A stretch of DNA of 64,000 nucleotides from Sphingomonas beigongshangi (GCF_016820445.1 NZ_JADHDT010000007.1:124001-188000), one strand, 5' to 3'; counted from the stretch's first letter, positions 46,688-56,488 are shown. Notes: a model not told the origin generated them from the sequence alone. Translations and numbers: made by a program.

Positions 46688-47905
46688 ATGGCCACGCTTG
46701 CCGCGCCCGACGCCCCCGCCGATCCGCTTGACGCCTTCCGCGCGGAGGCGCGCGCGTGGCTGGCCGCGAACTTCCCTTCCGCGCTGGCGCACAAGGACAA
46801 TGCGATGTCCGCGGTGGAGGGGCCGGGTGAGGAGACGGACGACCAGCGCCGCTGGCGCGAGGCAATGGGCGCGAAAGGCTGGGGCGTGCCGACCTGGCCG
46901 CGCGACTATGGCGGCGGCGGCCTGTCGCGTGCGGAGGCGCGCGTGCTGGCGGAGGAGATGGCGCGGATCGGTGCGTGGAACCCGATCGGCGGCATGGGCG
47001 TGATGATGTTCGGCCCCACGCTGCTCGAATATGGCAGCGAGGCGCAGAAGCGCGAGCACATTCCCCCGATCGCCCGCGGCGAGATCCGCTGGTGCCAGGG
47101 CTATTCCGAACCGGGCGCCGGCTCCGACCTCGCCAATCTGCAGACGTTCGCCGAGGATTGCGGCGACCACTATCTTGTCAACGGCCAGAAGACCTGGACC
47201 AGCGGCGGCCAGTGGGCGGACAAGTGCTTCGCGCTCGTCCGCACCGATCGGACGCGCAAGCACGAGGGGATCAGCTTCCTGCTGATCGACATGGACGCGC
47301 CGGGCGTCGAGGTGAAGCCGATCCGCCTCATTTCCGGCGCCTCGCCCTTCTGCGAGACGTTTTTCACGGACGTGAAGGTGCCCAAGGAGAATCTCGTCGG
47401 CCGCGAGGGGGAGGGCTGGACGATCGGCAAGCGCCTGCTCCAGCACGAACGTTCCAGCCTGTCGGGCGGCGGCTCGACCGGGCGTCTGCTCGCCGGGACA
47501 CCGCTCGGCGAGATCGCCAAGCGCTATCGCGGCGTCGACGCCGAGGGCCGGCTCGCGGACGCGGATCTGCGCGCGCGGCTGATCCGCCACGACATGGACG
47601 TGCGCGCCTTCGGCTTGACGTTGCGCCGCGCCGCGCTGGAGGCGAAGGCGAGCCAGGGTCCGTCCGCGACCTCGTCGATCATGAAGAACGTCGGCGCCCG
47701 GATCACGCAGGAGCGCGCCGAACTCGCCATCGAGATCATGGGCATGAGCGGCCTCGGCTGGGAGGGCGAGGGCTTCAGCGAAGAGGAACTGACCCAGACC
47801 CGCACCTGGCTGTGGGGCAAGGCCGTCTCGATCTACGGCGGCTCGACCGAGATCCAGAACAACATCGTCGCCAAGCGCATCCTCGGGATGCTCGACCACC
47901 AGTGA
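46688..47905 (+). CDS. acyl-CoA dehydrogenase, large-type subunit of a heteromeric pair
   Basis: 405 residues; AGGAG at 46675-46679 selects the ATG at 46688 over 46682. GEIRWCQGYSEPGAGSDLAN is the FAD/substrate motif and ASPFCETFFTDVKVP follows; the C-terminal GGSTEIQNNIVAKRILGM is the family end. The protein is followed 31 nt later by a shorter, degenerate ACAD. Adjacent ACAD pairs of this form commonly assemble as alpha2beta2 enzymes acting on branched or ring-bearing acyl chains. Confidence 0.92.
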   Translation: MATLAAPDAPADPLDAFRAEARAWLAANFPSALAHKDNAMSAVEGPGEETDDQRRWREAMGAKGWGVPTWPRDYGGGGLSRAEARVLAEEMARIGAWNPIGGMGVMMFGPTLLEYGSEAQKREHIPPIARGEIRWCQGYSEPGAGSDLANLQTFAEDCGDHYLVNGQKTWTSGGQWADKCFALVRTDRTRKHEGISFLLIDMDAPGVEVKPIRLISGASPFCETFFTDVKVPKENLVGREGEGWTIGKRLLQHERSSLSGGGSTGRLLAGTPLGEIAKRYRGVDAEGRLADADLRARLIRHDMDVRAFGLTLRRAALEAKASQGPSATSSIMKNVGARITQERAELAIEIMGMSGLGWEGEGFSEEELTQTRTWLWGKAVSIYGGSTEIQNNIVAKRILGMLDHQ

Positions 47906-47936
47906 TCGCCGCGCCGCGGAGAACGGAGCAACAGAC

Positions 47937-49004
47937 ATGGCCGTGCTGACCGAAGACCAGACGATGCTGCGCGACATGGCGCAGAGCTGGACCGACAAGG
48001 AATCGCCCGTCGCCGCGTTCCGCGCGGTGCGCGACGCTGCGCCGCCCGCCGGCTTCGATCCCGCCGTCTGGGCGGAGGTCGGCCAGATGGGCTGGCCCGG
48101 TATCGTCGTGCCGGAGGCGGATGGCGGCGCCGGCATGGGGTATCTGTCGCTGGGGCTCGTGCTCGAACAGCTCGGCCGGACGCTGACCGCGACGCCGCTC
48201 GCCGCGACCGCCGCCGCGGCGAGCGCGATCGCGATGGGCGAGGATGCCGAGGCGAGGGCGGCATGGCTGCCCCGTATCGCGGCCGGCGAGGCGATCGTCG
48301 CGCTGGCGGTCGACGAGGGACCGCTGCACGATCCGGACGCACTCGACACGGTCGTCGCGGACGGGCGGCTGACGGGCACGAAGATGTTCGTCGCGGAGGG
48401 GGACGGGGCGCAAGCCTTCGTCGTCGCGGCGGCGGACGGCCTCTATCTCGTCGCCGGCGATGCGGCGGTCTCCAGAACGCCGCGCCGGATGGCCGACAGC
48501 CGCAGTCACGCCGACGTCCGCTTCGACGCGGCGCCGGCCGTGCGGCTCGGCGACAAGGCGCTGACGGCCGCGATCTGCGACCGGGCTGCCGCGCTCGTCA
48601 CCGCCGAGATGCTCGGCCTCGCCGGTCAGGCGTTCGACGACACCAACGCCTATCTCAAGACGCGCGTCCAGTTCGGTCAGCCGCTCAGCACCTTCCAGGC
48701 GCTGCAGCATCGCATGGCCAAGATGTTCACCGAGCTCGAATTGATGCGCTCGGTGGTCGAGGGCGCGCTGGAGGCGATCGACGCGGGCCGATCCGACGTC
48801 GCGCAGGCGGTCAGCCTTGCCAAGGCGGTCGGCGGCGAGACCACGAAGCTCGTCAGTCGGGAGATGGTGCAGCTGCATGGCGGCATCGGCATGACCGACG
48901 AGCATCACGCCGGTTTCTACCTGAAGCGCGCCGCCGTGCTCGAGGCGATGTGGGGCAATGCCGCATGGCACCGCGACCGCTTCGGCCGGCTGGCGGGCTA
49001 TTGA
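47937..49004 (+). CDS. acyl-CoA dehydrogenase-like, small subunit of the pair
   Basis: 355 residues. The N-terminus LTEDQTMLRDMAQSW and WPGIVVPEADGGAGMG are ACAD; the middle FAD-contact region is reduced (GTKMFVAEGDGAQAF). YLKTRVQFGQPLSTFQALQH and VQLHGGIGMTDEHHAGFYLK at the end are intact. The shortened middle matches partner subunits of heteromeric ACADs, and it directly follows the full-length ACAD. Confidence 0.9.
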   Translation: MAVLTEDQTMLRDMAQSWTDKESPVAAFRAVRDAAPPAGFDPAVWAEVGQMGWPGIVVPEADGGAGMGYLSLGLVLEQLGRTLTATPLAATAAAASAIAMGEDAEARAAWLPRIAAGEAIVALAVDEGPLHDPDALDTVVADGRLTGTKMFVAEGDGAQAFVVAAADGLYLVAGDAAVSRTPRRMADSRSHADVRFDAAPAVRLGDKALTAAICDRAAALVTAEMLGLAGQAFDDTNAYLKTRVQFGQPLSTFQALQHRMAKMFTELELMRSVVEGALEAIDAGRSDVAQAVSLAKAVGGETTKLVSREMVQLHGGIGMTDEHHAGFYLKRAAVLEAMWGNAAWHRDRFGRLAGY

Positions 49005-49148
49005 TGCAGCAGCCGTGCTTCGTGCGCGGCGGCGCGCCGTCGCGCTGACCGCACGACCGGTCGAGACAGGCAAGGGCCGGCTATCAGGCGGCGCATGGTG
49101 CGCATGGGCGGCGCCGGTCCCCCCGGCCGTGCGCCGTCCGGCCTTTGA

Positions 49149-49676
49149 TCAGTGGGCCGCGGCCATCATCTCGCCGGTACGGCCCGGCACGGCGTGGAAG
49201 GCGGCGAACTGACGCTGCGCCTCGTCGCTCATCAGGTTCTGCATCATCGTCCAGAAGCCGGTGACCGCTTCCTCGCCCGATGCGGCATAGGCGCGGCTCA
49301 TGTTCTGGTGCAGGCCCGAGAAGAGACGGCGCTCCAGCGCATCGCCGGCCGCCGTCAGCCGCAGCAGCCGCTGGCGACGGTCCGTCTCGCCCGTCCGCTG
49401 CTCGACCAGCCCGCGTTCGATCAGCGCGCCGAGCACGCGGCCCAGCGACTGCTTGGTCACGCCGAGCAGCGACAGCAGGTCGCCAACCGAGAGGTTCGGT
49501 TGCCGCCCGATAAAATAGAGGCAGCGATGATGGGCGCGCCCCAGCCCGAGCGCCGCGAGTTCGGCGTCCGAATGGCGCAGGTGCGACTTATGGGCGAACA
49601 GCAACAGGTCCATCCCGCCGCGAATGACGTCGTCGCGCAGGAATTGGGCGGGGGGCGGTTTGATCGTGTCGGACAT
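49149..49676 (-). CDS. MarR-family transcription regulator
   Basis: 175 residues. Winged HTH: LSVGDLLSLLGVTKQSLGRV (recognition helix) and LIERGLVEQRTGETDRRQRL (wing, with the family's DRR). The C-terminal helix forms the dimer interface. It lies between the ACAD pair and the double TetR and may regulate either; ligands of this family are often aromatic or acyl compounds. Confidence 0.9.
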   Translation of the reverse strand: MSDTIKPPPAQFLRDDVIRGGMDLLLFAHKSHLRHSDAELAALGLGRAHHRCLYFIGRQPNLSVGDLLSLLGVTKQSLGRVLGALIERGLVEQRTGETDRRQRLLRLTAAGDALERRLFSGLHQNMSRAYAASGEEAVTGFWTMMQNLMSDEAQRQFAAFHAVPGRTGEMMAAAH

Positions 49677-49864
49677 GCCTCGCGTCTCGTCTCCTAGCAG
49701 GAACGACGCCAGCGTCGTCCCATGACGTCATGACGACGCCGAAGGACAACATCCGCACCCTAAACGTATAAAATCTTCGACAGGCGGGAACAAAATCGAC
49801 ATTTGAGCGACATGGAGCGCCTGCCACGGCTTCAGGCGCCTGCAACGCCCGGTCCGGGGCTGGG

Positions 49865-51118
49865 TCAGTCGATCGCGCGGTCGTCGAACATGCCGAACAG
49901 GATTGTCGACGCATAGACGCCGATCGCGCGATCGCGCGGCATCGCCGCGGCCCATTTGCGCATGTCGAACGCCGCATTCTGCAGCGCCATCAATGCCTGT
50001 GCGGCGATCAGCGCATCGACCGCGCACATCGATCCTTCGGCGATGCCGTCCATCATCGTGCCCGCGAAGCGGCGGGCGATACGGTTCGACCGGTCGACCA
50101 TCGCGCTGCGCACGTCGGCGGGCAGGCCGCTGAGCGCGGTCGTGCGCAGCAAGGGCGCGCGCTCGGCGAACTGCACGTCCAGCAGCGTCGCGATCGTGCT
50201 CGACAGCCGCTGCCAGTGGCTGCCGCCAGCCGCGTCGGCCAGCCGCTGGGCATCGGAGATCGTGTCGAAGCTGCGTCGGTAGCAGGCGATGACCAGATCG
50301 TCCTTGGCATCCAGATGGTGGTAGAAGCTGCCCTTGGTGACGTTCAGCTCCGCCGCGATCCGCTGTACCGACGCGCCGCGATAGCCGAGCTCGTTGATCA
50401 GCCGGGTCGCGGCGAGCAAGAAGGCCGCGCGTCCCGGTTCGGTCTCGGCATGCGCCAGGTCGATCGGCGCCGGCGACCAGCGGGCGTCGGGCTGGGCGAT
50501 GCCGCCCGCGAAAACGTCCATCAGTCGCGCCTCGACACGGTCGAACTGGTCTGGCTCGTACCGGTCGAGCCACGCCGGCAACCAGAAGATATTCTCCAGC
50601 AGCACGTGCGCCCGGGCGCCGAACAGGTCGGTATGTGCGCGGCTCGCTGCCGGCCCCCACAGGGCGCGGGTGCGCCGAAAGACCTCGCGCCAGCGATTGA
50701 GCAGGCGCGTGCGGTTTGGCTCTTCCGACGCGCGCAGGTCCGACAGCACCGCCATGGCGCGTTCCTCGCCGCGCTGCACGCGCGCGAGGCGCGCCATGTT
50801 GAGCGCCAGGAACCGGCGCACCCGCGCCTGCGGCGACGCTTCGGCGGCCGCGTCGTCCAGCATCGCGAGCAGCAGATCGAGCGTGTGCTCGAACGCCGCC
50901 GCCGCCAGATCCTCCTTGCGCTTGAAATAATAGGTCACGCTGGTGGTGTTCAGCCCGACGCGGCGCGCCACGTCGGCGAAGGTCATGCCCTTCGCACTCT
51001 GTTCGTTGATCGCTTCCGCAGCGGCGGCCAATATGGCGTCGCGCTTCGCGCGGAACCGCTTGGTGCCCGTTTCCTCCTCACCGATCCCCACCTGCGTGGG
51101 CGCCCCCGCGTCCGTCAT
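49865..51118 (-). CDS. double-TetR transcription regulator
   Basis: 417 residues, about twice the usual TetR length. Two HTH units are present: MTFADVARRVGLNTTSVTYY (about 44-64) with FKRKEDL, and ASVQRIAAELNVTKGSFYHH (about 250-270) with LDAKDDL. Each is followed by a helical ligand-binding region. This is a tandem fusion of two TetR proteins, so it may bind DNA as an intramolecular pseudodimer. It is divergent from the ACAD at 51274. Confidence 0.87.
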   Translation of the reverse strand: MTDAGAPTQVGIGEEETGTKRFRAKRDAILAAAAEAINEQSAKGMTFADVARRVGLNTTSVTYYFKRKEDLAAAAFEHTLDLLLAMLDDAAAEASPQARVRRFLALNMARLARVQRGEERAMAVLSDLRASEEPNRTRLLNRWREVFRRTRALWGPAASRAHTDLFGARAHVLLENIFWLPAWLDRYEPDQFDRVEARLMDVFAGGIAQPDARWSPAPIDLAHAETEPGRAAFLLAATRLINELGYRGASVQRIAAELNVTKGSFYHHLDAKDDLVIACYRRSFDTISDAQRLADAAGGSHWQRLSSTIATLLDVQFAERAPLLRTTALSGLPADVRSAMVDRSNRIARRFAGTMMDGIAEGSMCAVDALIAAQALMALQNAAFDMRKWAAAMPRDRAIGVYASTILFGMFDDRAID

Positions 51119-51273
51119 CGCGCAACTGTATCAACCGAGCTTTCGAAGAAACAGTGTTTTTTGGCCGGCGGCGAGACGCTGCGTAATTTCTCGCGCACGT
51201 AGCTGGCGGGAGGCTTTACCGAATATGCGGTATGGCATAAGCCTGCCCAAACGATAGCGGGACGAGGAGCCTC
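51119..51273. promoter_or_regulatory. divergent promoter and candidate operator between double-TetR and ACAD genes
   Basis: 155 bases. Two palindromes stand out: AAACA-G-TGTTT at 51149-51159 and TACCGAATATGCGGTA at 51217-51232 (7 of 8 base pairs symmetric). The second lies 42 nt before the ACAD start and fits a TetR half-site arrangement. GAGGAG at 51263-51268 is the ribosome site. Confidence 0.5.
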
Positions 51274-52536
51274 ATGGATTTCACCCTCAACGAGCGCGAG
51301 ACGTATTTCCGGGATCGGGTACGCGCCTTCATCCAGGCGGAGATCCGGCCCCGGCAGGCGGACTATCACGCGCAGGAGCATGACGGCGACCGCTGGAAGG
51401 TGATCCCGGTGATCGAGGAGGTGAAGGCGAAGGCCAAGGCCGCCGGTCTGTGGAACTTCTTCATGCCGCCGCACTCGGGCATGCCGCCGGTCGACGACAG
51501 TTTCGCGTTCGAGGGCGAACAGCTCACCAACCTCGAATATGCGCTCTGCGCGGAGGAGATGGGGCGGATCGGCTGGGCCTCGGAATGCTTCAACTGCTCG
51601 GCTCCCGACACGGGCAACATGGAGGTGCTGCACCGCTATGGCACCCGCGCACAGAAGGACGCATGGCTGCGCCCGCTGATGCAGGGCGACATCCGCTCCG
51701 CCTTCCTGATGACCGAGCCCGCCGTCGCCTCGTCCGACGCGACCAATATCGAGACGCGGATGGTGCGCGACGGCGACCATTACGTCATCTCCGGCACCAA
51801 ATGGTGGTCGAGCGGCGTCGGCGATCCGCGCTGCAAGGTCGCGATCGTCATGGGCAAGACCGATACGGAGGCGAAGCGGCACCAGCAGCAGAGCATGATC
51901 CTGGTGCCGATGGATGCGCCCGGCGTGACGATCGAGCGAATGCTGACCGTCTACGGCTATGACCATGCGCCGCACGGCCATGGTCAGGTCCGGCTCGACA
52001 ATGTCCGCGTGCCCGTCGAGAACATGCTGCTGGGCGAAGGACGCGGCTTCGAGATCGCGCAGGGCCGGCTCGGCCCGGGGCGCATCCATCACTGCATGCG
52101 CACGATCGGCGTGGCCGAAGAGGCGATCGAGGCGATGGCGAAGCGCCTGCTGACCCGCGTCGCCTTCGGCAAGCGGATCGCCGACCATTCGGTCTGGGAG
52201 CAGCGGATCGCCCGCGCGCGCATCGATATCGAGATGACCCGGCTGCTCTGCCTCAAGGCCGCGGACATGATGGACAAGGCGGGCAACAAGGCCGCGCAGC
52301 TCGAGATTGCGATGATCAAGGTCCAGGCGCCGACGATGGCGCTGCAGATCCTCGACGATGCGATCCAGGCGCATGGCGGCGGCGGCGTCAGCCAGGACTT
52401 CAAGCTGGCGCACGACTGGGCTGCGGTGCGCACGCTGCGCTTCGCGGACGGACCGGACGAGGTGCACAACCGTGCCATCGCGCGCCACGAATTCGGGCGC
52501 TACGCCGATATCGCGCTGGAAAGGCCCGGCCGGTAG
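51274..52536 (+). CDS. acyl-CoA dehydrogenase of the ACAD10/11 (LvaC-like) branch
   Basis: 420 residues. [36 protein letters not shown] and [20 protein letters not shown] are near-identical in pattern to the ACAD domain of mammalian ACAD11 and to Pseudomonas LvaC. Active-site and FAD motifs are intact ([13 protein letters not shown]). The kinase and SDRs downstream are consistent with a 4-hydroxyacyl-CoA pathway, where this enzyme would eliminate a phosphorylated 4-hydroxyl. The double-TetR is divergent. Confidence 0.9.
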   Translation: MDFTLNERETYFRDRVRAFIQAEIRPRQADYHAQEHDGDRWKVIPVIEEVKAKAKAAGLWNFFMPPHSGMPPVDDSFAFEGEQLTNLEYALCAEEMGRIGWASECFNCSAPDTGNMEVLHRYGTRAQKDAWLRPLMQGDIRSAFLMTEPAVASSDATNIETRMVRDGDHYVISGTKWWSSGVGDPRCKVAIVMGKTDTEAKRHQQQSMILVPMDAPGVTIERMLTVYGYDHAPHGHGQVRLDNVRVPVENMLLGEGRGFEIAQGRLGPGRIHHCMRTIGVAEEAIEAMAKRLLTRVAFGKRIADHSVWEQRIARARIDIEMTRLLCLKAADMMDKAGNKAAQLEIAMIKVQAPTMALQILDDAIQAHGGGGVSQDFKLAHDWAAVRTLRFADGPDEVHNRAIARHEFGRYADIALERPGR

Positions 52537-52550
52537 GCGAAGACAGCGTG

Positions 52551-52612
52551 CCTCACCCCGGGGCGGCCGAGCCGCCCCCTCCCGCCGAAGACGGTAAAAG
52601 GGGAGGGTGAGG
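52551..52612. repeat. multi-stem palindromic repeat
   Basis: Nested inverted repeats: outer CCTCACCC (52551-52558) / GGGTGAGG (52605-52612); inner GGGGCGGC (52560-52567) / GCCGCCCC (52571-52578); and CCCCTCCC (52576-52583) / GGGGAGGG (52600-52607). It lies between co-directional genes and may fold into a branched RNA or DNA structure. Confidence 0.7.
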
Positions 52613-52641
52613 GGGGAAGCGACCATGCGAAAGGGATCGTC

Positions 52642-53736
52642 ATGAAAGCCGCCGTGCTCCACGAAGCCAGGACGCCGCTCGTCATCGAGGACGTCACGAT
52701 CGACAAGCCGGGCCCGCACGAGGTGCTGATCCGCACGCACGCGGTCGGGGTTTGCCGATCGGACCTGCATTTCGTCGACGGCACCTATCCGCATCCGCTG
52801 CCCACCATTCCCGGCCATGAGGCGGCCGGCGTCGTCGAGGCGGTGGGTGACGAGGTGCGCACGGTGCGGGTCGGTGACCATGTCGTCACCTGTCTCTCGG
52901 CCTTTTGCGGCCATTGCGAATTCTGCGTCACCGGCCGCATGTTCCTGTGCGTCGACAGCAGCGTCCGCCGCCCGAAGGGGGCGCCGCCCCGGCTGATGCT
53001 CGGCGCCGGCCAGGATGCACGGCCGATCGCGCAGATGCTCAATCTGTCCGCTTATGCCGAGATGATGCTGGTGCACGAACATGCCTGTGTCGCGATCGAT
53101 CGCGACATGCCGCTCGACCGCGCCGCGCTGATCGGCTGCGCGGTGACGACGGGGGCGGGCGCGGTGTTCAATGTCGCCGACGTGACGCCGGGGGAAACGG
53201 TGTGCATCGTCGGCTGCGGCGGCATCGGCCTTGCCGCCGTCAACGCCGCGAAGATCGCGGGCGCCGGCAAGATCATCGCGCTCGACCCCGTCGCGGAAAA
53301 GCGCGCGGTTGCCGAGACGCTCGGCGCGACGCACACGATCGACGCGACGAGCGATACCGCGGCGGACGAGGTCGTCGCGATCACGAAGGGCGGCGTCCAT
53401 CACGCCATCGAGGCCGTCGGCCGCCCGCAGTCGGCCGCCACGGCGGTCAAGGTGCTTCGGCGTGGCGGTACCGCGACGATCCTCGGCATGCTGCCGCCGA
53501 CGGAATCCGTTGGACTGTCTGCGATCGATCTCCTGTCGGGCAAGACGCTGCAGGGCGGCTTCATGGGCTACAACCGTTTCCCCGTCGACATCCCCCGGCT
53601 GGTGGATTTCTATCAGCGCGGGCTGCTCGACCTCGACACGATCATCGCCGATCGCCTGCCGCTCAACCGCATTAACCATGCCTTCGACGAACTGCGCCGC
53701 GGCGACGCGACGCGCAGCGTCATCGTCTTCGACTGA
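52642..53736 (+). CDS. zinc-dependent alcohol dehydrogenase (class III-like)
   Basis: 364 residues. Catalytic zinc ligands are in GVCRSDLHFVDG (Cys) and PGHEAAGVVE (His). The structural zinc lobe is present as CGHCEFCVTGRMFLC. CIVGCGGIGLAAVNAAKIAGA is the NAD fold. It resembles class III/formaldehyde-dehydrogenase-like enzymes and lies between the ACAD and the kinase, so it may oxidise the corresponding alcohol in the same pathway. Confidence 0.9.
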   Translation: MKAAVLHEARTPLVIEDVTIDKPGPHEVLIRTHAVGVCRSDLHFVDGTYPHPLPTIPGHEAAGVVEAVGDEVRTVRVGDHVVTCLSAFCGHCEFCVTGRMFLCVDSSVRRPKGAPPRLMLGAGQDARPIAQMLNLSAYAEMMLVHEHACVAIDRDMPLDRAALIGCAVTTGAGAVFNVADVTPGETVCIVGCGGIGLAAVNAAKIAGAGKIIALDPVAEKRAVAETLGATHTIDATSDTAADEVVAITKGGVHHAIEAVGRPQSAATAVKVLRRGGTATILGMLPPTESVGLSAIDLLSGKTLQGGFMGYNRFPVDIPRLVDFYQRGLLDLDTIIADRLPLNRINHAFDELRRGDATRSVIVFD

Positions 53737-53755
53737 CCCGCCCCGGACCCGACGT

Positions 53756-54808
53756 ATGACCGAAGCACCCAGCATCATCCCCGTGGCGGACAAGGATCGC
53801 CTCGACCTCGACCGACTGTCCGCGTGGATGGAGGCGAACGTCGCCGGCTTCACCGGCCCGCTTCGCTACGCCAAGTTCGCTGGCGGCCAGTCCAATCCGA
53901 CCTATCGGCTCGACAGCCCGTCGGGCGCCTATGTCCTGCGTCGCAAGCCCTTCGGCAAGCTGCTGCCCTCCGCCCATGCGGTGGACCGCGAATATCGCCT
54001 GATCGCGGGCTTGTACCCCACCGGCTTCCCTGTCGCCCGCCCTTATGCCCTGTGCGAGGACGAAGACGTCATCGGCGCGGTCTTCTACGTCATGGCGCTG
54101 GTGGAGGGGCGCAATCTATGGGACGGGACGCTGCCGGGCTATACGCCGGATCAGCGCACCGGCGTCTACAATGCGATGGTCGATACGCTCGCCGCGCTCC
54201 ACACCACCGATTTCCAGACGGCGGGCCTCGGCGACTATGGCAAGCCCGGCAATTACTTCGCCCGCCAGGTCGAACGGTGGACGCGGCAATACCGCGCCAG
54301 CGAGACGGAGACCATGCCGGAGGTCGAGCGGCTGATCGCGTGGCTGCCCCTGACCGTGCCCGACCAGACGCGCACGTCGATCGTGCACGGCGACTATCGC
54401 ATCGACAACATGATTTTCCACGCGACGGAGCCGCGGGTGGTCGCGGTGCTGGACTGGGAATTGTCGACGCTCGGCGATCCGCTCGCGGACTTCTCCTATT
54501 TCCTCATGAGCTGGGTGACCGAGCCGGAGGGGCGTTCGGGGGTGAAGGGACAGACCGGTCCGGAAACCGGCATCCCCACGATCGAAGACATGGTCGCGCG
54601 CTATTGCACGGCGACGGGACGTGACGGCGTCCCCGACCTGAATTGGTATTTCGCCTATAACCTCTTCCGCCTCACCGGCATCGTGCAGGGGATCAAGAAG
54701 CGGATCGTCGACGGCACCGCGTCCAGCGCTCAGGCGGAACGCTCCGCGGCGCAGGTCTACCGTCTCGCGGCGGCAAGTTGGCATTTTGCTGAGCAGGCGG
54801 GCGCTTGA
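53756..54808 (+). CDS. APH-superfamily kinase of the ACAD10/11 (LvaA-like) type
   Basis: 350 residues. GGQSNPTYRL and YVLRRKPFGKLLPSAHAVDR are the glycine-rich and Lys strands; HGDYRIDNMIFH is the catalytic loop and DWELSTLGDPLADFSYF the metal loop. The whole matches the N-terminal kinase of mammalian ACAD11 and Pseudomonas LvaA, which phosphorylate the 4-hydroxyl of 4-hydroxyacyl-CoA. Together with the ACAD at 51274 it reproduces ACAD11 as two separate genes. Confidence 0.88.
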   Translation: MTEAPSIIPVADKDRLDLDRLSAWMEANVAGFTGPLRYAKFAGGQSNPTYRLDSPSGAYVLRRKPFGKLLPSAHAVDREYRLIAGLYPTGFPVARPYALCEDEDVIGAVFYVMALVEGRNLWDGTLPGYTPDQRTGVYNAMVDTLAALHTTDFQTAGLGDYGKPGNYFARQVERWTRQYRASETETMPEVERLIAWLPLTVPDQTRTSIVHGDYRIDNMIFHATEPRVVAVLDWELSTLGDPLADFSYFLMSWVTEPEGRSGVKGQTGPETGIPTIEDMVARYCTATGRDGVPDLNWYFAYNLFRLTGIVQGIKKRIVDGTASSAQAERSAAQVYRLAAASWHFAEQAGA

Positions 54809-54855
54809 TGGGCATTTCTACCACCATGTCTTAGGTGGGATTCGTTGTAAACACC

Positions 54856-54873
54856 GTGACCTTTGTGACCTTT
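54856..54873 (+). repeat. tandem 9-bp direct repeat before an SDR gene
   Basis: GTGACCTTT occurs twice without gap at 54856-54864 and 54865-54873, followed by CAGGAAAG (ribosome site) and the SDR start at 54891. A hairpin CCACC/GGTGG is at 54821-54838. Direct repeats in this spot could be an operator or promoter element. Confidence 0.6.
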
Positions 54874-54890
54874 CAGGAAAGTCAAGCTCT

Positions 54891-55652
54891 ATGTTGTTCG
54901 ACCTGACCGACAAGGTCGCCATCGTCACCGGCTCCAGCCGCGGCATCGGCAAGGCCAGCGCCATCGAGCTCGTCCGCCAGGGCGCGCGGGTGGTCATCTC
55001 CAGTCGCAAGCAGGATGCCTGCGAGGCCGTGGTGGCGGAGATCGAGGCGGAATTCGGTCCGGGCCGCGCCGTCGCCATCGCCGCCAGCATCTCCGACAAG
55101 GGCGCGCTCCAGACGCTGGTCGACCGCACCCGCGCCGCCTGGGGGCGGATCGACGTACTGGTCTGCAACGCCGCGTCCAACCCCTATTACGGGCCGCTCG
55201 CCGGCATCGCCGACGACCAGTTTCGCAAGATCCTCGACAACAACATCCTCTCCAACCACTGGCTGATCCAGATGGTCGCACCTGAGATGCGGGAGCGTCG
55301 CGCAGGCTCGATCGTCATCGTCTCGTCGATCGGCGGGCTCAGGGGCTCGGACGTGATCGGCGCCTATAACGTCTCCAAGGCGGCCGACTTCCAGCTCGCC
55401 CGCAACTATGCGGTGGAATACGGTCCCGACAATGTCCGGGTGAACTGCGTCGCGCCGGGCCTGATCAAGACCGACTTCGCCCGCGCGCTCTGGGATACGC
55501 CGGAGGCGGAGGCACGCTCCAGCCGGCACACACCGCTCCGCCGCCTTGGCGATCCCATCGATATCGCGGGTGCGATCGTCTATCTCGCCTCGGACGCCAG
55601 TCGCTACATGACCGGGCAGGCGCTCGTCGTCGACGGTGGGGTGACGATCTGA
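54891..55652 (+). CDS. short-chain dehydrogenase/reductase
   Basis: 253 residues. Cofactor motif [11 protein letters not shown]-type CNAASNPY, catalytic Ser in VSSIGG, and YNVSK. It ends VVDGG. A large fraction of this family are 3-oxoacyl or hydroxyacyl-CoA reductases. In the lva pathway LvaD is an SDR that reduces the 4-keto group; this enzyme could play that part. Its stop overlaps the next SDR (TGATG). Confidence 0.9.
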   Translation: MLFDLTDKVAIVTGSSRGIGKASAIELVRQGARVVISSRKQDACEAVVAEIEAEFGPGRAVAIAASISDKGALQTLVDRTRAAWGRIDVLVCNAASNPYYGPLAGIADDQFRKILDNNILSNHWLIQMVAPEMRERRAGSIVIVSSIGGLRGSDVIGAYNVSKAADFQLARNYAVEYGPDNVRVNCVAPGLIKTDFARALWDTPEAEARSSRHTPLRRLGDPIDIAGAIVYLASDASRYMTGQALVVDGGVTI

Positions 55653-56452
55653 TGGCGCGCTTTCATGACAAGTCGATCGTCGTCACCGGCGCCGGCTCCG
55701 GGATCGGCCGCGCGGCCGCACGCCTCTTCGCCGCCGAGGGAGCTCGGGTCGTCGTCGCCGACATGACCGACGGCGCGGAGGAGACCGCCGCCCTGATCGC
55801 GGAGGCTGGCGGCGCGGCGCAGGCGATCCGGATCGACGCCGGGCGCGAGGAGGACGTGATCCGCGCGATCGCGCTGGCCTGCGACCGGTTCGGCGGCCTG
55901 GACGTCATGGTCGCCAATGCCGGCATTTCCGGCGGCCTCGCCAACCTCTTCGATACCGACGTCGCGCTGATCACGGAGGTGCTCCGCGTTAACCTGATCG
56001 GACCGTTTCTTGCCGTCAAGCATGCCGCGCCGCGGATCGCCGAGCGTGGCGGCGGTGCGATCGTCCTGACCGCCAGCGTCGCCGGGCTCCGTTCGGGTGC
56101 CGGCTCTCCCGCCTATTCCGCCTCCAAGGCGGGCGTCATCAATCTGGCGCAGGTATCGGCACAGCAGCTGTCGGGCAGCAACGTCCGGGTCAATGCGGTC
56201 TGTCCCGGACTGACGGAGACGGGCATGACGCAGCCGACGTTCGACTATGCCCGTGACGCAGGCAAGCTCGACCGCGTGGGCCGGCTCAATCCGCTGCGCC
56301 GCGGGGCTCAGCCCGAAGAATTGGCGGAGGCCATCGCCTTTCTCGCCTCGGATGCCGCGAGCTACGTCAACGGCCATGCGCTCGTCGTAGACGGGGGGCT
56401 TTCGACCAGCCATCCGGTGACCCGGCAGGAGTATGGCAAGACCGCCGTTTGA
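55652..56452 (+). CDS. short-chain dehydrogenase/reductase
   Basis: 266 residues. [28 protein letters not shown] and YSASK form the complete SDR set. The C-terminal [10 protein letters not shown] tail is longer than usual. It is co-translated with the previous SDR and likely works on the same intermediate. Confidence 0.9.
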   Translation: MARFHDKSIVVTGAGSGIGRAAARLFAAEGARVVVADMTDGAEETAALIAEAGGAAQAIRIDAGREEDVIRAIALACDRFGGLDVMVANAGISGGLANLFDTDVALITEVLRVNLIGPFLAVKHAAPRIAERGGGAIVLTASVAGLRSGAGSPAYSASKAGVINLAQVSAQQLSGSNVRVNAVCPGLTETGMTQPTFDYARDAGKLDRVGRLNPLRRGAQPEELAEAIAFLASDAASYVNGHALVVDGGLSTSHPVTRQEYGKTAV

Positions 56453-56488
56453 CTTGATGCCGTCACCATCGGCGCGCAGGATGCTGTG

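Noticed and set aside
51115..53853. A 912-codon open frame on the minus strand across the ACAD and ADH genes
   Set aside because: It lies opposite two genes with full domain evidence; its translation is rich in Arg/His/Asp with no domain, as expected from high-GC antisense codons.
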